Below, piece after piece: positions 15,510 through 17,304 of a stretch of DNA of 17,304 nt. Position 1 is the stretch's first letter, and each line of letters begins with the position of its first letter. Source of the stretch: Trichomonas tenax (taxonomy: Eukaryota; Parabasalia; Trichomonadida; Trichomonadidae). Both the position numbers and the translations under genes were made by a program. The DNA lies in contig JALKBU010001070.1 of the NCBI GenBank assembly GCA_023091735.1, positions 1 through 17,304 of the forward strand, read 5' to 3'. A model generated the notes under the pieces. It was not told the DNA's origin, did not search any database, and saw only the letters and a list, made by a program, of their open reading frames with translations.

Positions 15510-16460
15510 TCATAATGATGATAAAATGTGAATGATTGATTTCATATCATAATGATGATAATATGTGAATAATTGATTCGATATCATAATGGAGATCGAA
15601 TGATTTTGATAGATTTGAGTTATAGGTTGAACAAACTTGAATTCTAATTCAATAGCATTCTCATTTCCAACAAGAAATAAAAAGGCTTCGAAGTTTCCAT
15701 AACAAAAGATCTTCGCAGCATTCATCATTCCGATTGATCCTTTTTGTTCCAGCAGCCAATTGAAAATGTCATTATGGTGATAAGTAATTGAGGTGTTTAA
15801 ATCTTCATCCGATATCGTATGACCGTAATTAAATAAAGACATGACAATGCTTTTGTTACCTCCTTCAACTGCATGAACAAATGTTTGGTCAGTAATTTTG
15901 CCTCCCATCAATTTGAGATATTCGAAACATTTTTCTGATCCATATTTACATGAAGCATCAATCAATGATAATCCATTATGCATTTGATTAACATCAAACG
16001 TTTCTTTCATTGCCTCAGATTGGAGATCTTCAAGTTTGTCCCATGCAACAGAGTGTAAAACGGTTCCTTGTGGATAAATGTTGGTGACATCAGAAACTTC
16101 CCTTTCACGTTTCTCAATATTGAAATCAAAACCTAAACTATTGAGAACAATCTTGAGATCTTCATTCCGAGGTGTATAATCAAAGTTTTGTCGTTCATAA
16201 ACCATTTTGAAAAGATTTGATAATTTAAAAATGATTTTTGGACGTATAAGTGAAACACAGTCTATGATAAGCCCAATTTCTGTAAGATTAATGATAGCTA
16301 CTTTTTGTTTGTTACACAATTCAGAGAAGATTTGTTGAATTTGTTCCTTTTCTAGTTGATTTTGTGCTAGTGATCGCATCACATCAATGGGAACTGTAAA
16401 GCACTCTGGAATTTCTACATCCCCGACTTTTTGAAACGGCAAATCAGCCAAAGACGTCAT
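15510..16460 (-). CDS. Truncated DUF3447-type ankyrin protein, N-terminal 316 aa
   Basis: Open from ATG 16460 to TGA 15510-15512. Residues 1-100 form a helical N-terminal region, and residues about 133-270 read as ankyrin helices typical of the large trichomonad DUF3447 family (SLIDASCKYGSEKCFEYL, FVHAVEGGNKSIVMSLF, DIFNWLLEQKGS, IFCYGNFEAFLFLV). Ankyrin proteins bind other proteins; no partner can be inferred. From about residue 290 (SNQLFTYYHHYDMKSIIHIL) the frame runs through one and a half 37-bp minisatellite units and stops, so those residues are minisatellite translation, not ankyrin. The natural continuation survives as islands down to the stop at 13823. The ancestral gene so spanned 13823-16460. 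I call the left part a CDS because it is uninterrupted, but a pseudogene is equally possible. No canonical Inr is seen just upstream. Confidence 0.7.
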   Translation of the reverse strand: MTSLADLPFQKVGDVEIPECFTVPIDVMRSLAQNQLEKEQIQQIFSELCNKQKVAIINLTEIGLIIDCVSLIRPKIIFKLSNLFKMVYERQNFDYTPRNEDLKIVLNSLGFDFNIEKREREVSDVTNIYPQGTVLHSVAWDKLEDLQSEAMKETFDVNQMHNGLSLIDASCKYGSEKCFEYLKLMGGKITDQTFVHAVEGGNKSIVMSLFNYGHTISDEDLNTSITYHHNDIFNWLLEQKGSIGMMNAAKIFCYGNFEAFLFLVGNENAIELEFKFVQPITQIYQNHSISIMISNQLFTYYHHYDMKSIIHILSSL

Positions 16461-17304
16461 TGTGCAGTGTCATATCACCTTTTCACAAAATATATTTACA
16501 TTCTTCGACCATTTGCGAGAATGCACATTCAATATCAGCATATGACAATATATAAGTATGCAAAAAAATTAAACCTCGTGCTGAATCAAAATTTTCGTCG
16601 AAGTGCACCCTTAAAGATTTTAATTCGGCCGTTATGATTCATTGTATGTATAGTATGCATATGTCACATTAACTCAGACTATGAAATTTTTCTTTGTATG
16701 CGTCCAAGCCGTAGACACAATTCAATTTTTGAAAGTGTATAAGGTTATGCTGCACACAAAAAACTAGACGATAGCCGCACACCATTCAATTTTGCCCTTA
16801 AAAAGGAAAATCCAGACTCTTTATCACCCCTATTTTTAAACATGAATCCCAATGATGGGACCTTCATTCCAAACTCTCACAAAGCTTGAAACCTAAGCTA
16901 ACACATGCACGAATTAGGTATGGCAGCCAAATCTTCAGCACCTGTCTCACGATTTCCAACTTAATAATATTTTGTAATTTCAATCAATTTTTTCCCAGTC
17001 AATTACATCTGAAGGATGTATCACATCTGTTCTCATCGTACATTTCCTCTTGCTTCATGTTTTATTCGACTTTTTTTATTTGGGACTGGGACAAAATAGA
17101 ACAACGTGCTTTTCTGACATGTAAATTATGTTTGACATATAGAGTCAGAATGTCAAATATAAAGGAAAGTGACGTGATTGTGCGGGAAAAATGGAAAAGT
17201 GTCAATAGGTTGAAATGGATTGAACTCAATGTTGGAAGCCAAAGAAGACTTCATTATGAGTAGTTGTGGCCTCATAGTGAAGGATGACCTGGTGATCTAG
17301 CAGA
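16461..17304. other. Region upstream of the ankyrin gene, no supported gene
   Basis: A 125-codon plus-strand open frame (16886-17263) begins at TTG and has no recognisable domain. One TGACATGTAAA motif lies at 17115-17125 and a small hairpin TCCCA-ATGA-TGGGA near 16847-16860. Confidence 0.35.

Larger units (their letters stand above)
13904..15595. repeat. 37-bp minisatellite array, about 36 units, with ankyrin islands
   Basis: A tandem unit of 37 bp recurs with small changes (plus strand ATGATTGATTTCATATCATA then ATGATGATAAAATGTGA). Consecutive copies start at 15421, 15458 and 15495. Ankyrin islands divide the array into blocks of about 7, 7, 6, 11 and 5 units. Because 37 is not a multiple of 3 and the unit has stops in two of three minus frames, the array cannot be translated through. 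Each unit contains TATCAT-AATG-ATGATA, a 6-bp hairpin. One diverged 37-bp unit, containing GGCAATCAAATTAAAATG, sits beside islands 2, 3 and 4. Confidence 0.85.

Noticed and set aside
13904..15595. CRISPR array
   Set aside because: The 37-bp units are contiguous and have no unique spacers; the interspersed segments are ankyrin-coding and the genome is eukaryotic.
13904..15595. Minisatellite as an intron of the ankyrin gene
   Set aside because: I see no GTATGT-type donor or ACTAACACACAG acceptor on the minus strand at the junctions.
16886..17263. 125-codon plus-strand open frame near the window end
   Set aside because: It begins at TTG, has no recognisable domain, no Inr, and overlaps an intergenic motif; most likely chance.
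1..17304. Viral or large DNA-transposon genes
   Set aside because: No integrase, transposase, polymerase or capsid motif was recognised in any frame read, and no target-site duplication was seen.

Overview
This is AT-rich eukaryotic DNA with intronless genes, and it looks like a parabasalid (trichomonad) genome, with Trichomonas vaginalis as the best guess and Tritrichomonas foetus not excluded. The reasons are a DUF3447-type ankyrin gene, a decayed BspA-like leucine-rich-repeat gene, a trichomonad-type Inr (TCATTA) only 5 nt before a start codon, and TAAA at or next to stop codons. Names rest on reading the translations by eye; no database search was possible.

Layout, left to right. 446-705 (-) holds a possible decayed Ser-rich frame. 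960-2210 (+) encodes a 416-aa Lys/Asp/Glu polyampholyte whose only cysteines are a CC pair in the C-terminal tetrapeptide CCRI. 2446-2994 (-) is a BspA-like LRR pseudogene with an internal stop. 3366-4082 (+) is an intact 238-aa metallophosphoesterase of bacterial look, faced by a 39-codon reading frame (4087-4206, -). 4874-5281 (+) is a ceramide-synthase-like (TLC/LAG1) fragment cut at both ends. 5595-8894 (-) encodes a 1099-aa protein with about 22 tandem units of about 33 aa. 9492-9976 (+) is a frame-broken remnant that may be beta-COP/adaptin-like, and 10027-10314 (-) is an unrecognised open frame without ATG.

10315-13822 has no gene I can support, but it contains a tRNA-like relic with A and B boxes plus a T7 tract (about 11668-11727) and a cluster of inverted repeats. 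The strongest is a 26-bp stem at 12584-12694 whose four wobbles are G-U only if the plus strand is transcribed.

13823-16460 (-) is one ankyrin gene taken apart. The N-terminal 316 codons are open; the ankyrin part has been expanded and frame-broken by about 36 copies of a 37-bp minisatellite, among which four ankyrin modules and the original C-terminal cap with its stop still survive. 16461-17304 has no supported gene.

The genes show no common pathway. The window reads as a decay-rich stretch (four to six gene relics) around two repeat-protein genes and one enzyme gene. The most interesting items are the minisatellite-invaded ankyrin gene, the 33-aa repeat protein, the CC-tailed polyampholyte and the 26-bp hairpin RNA candidate.
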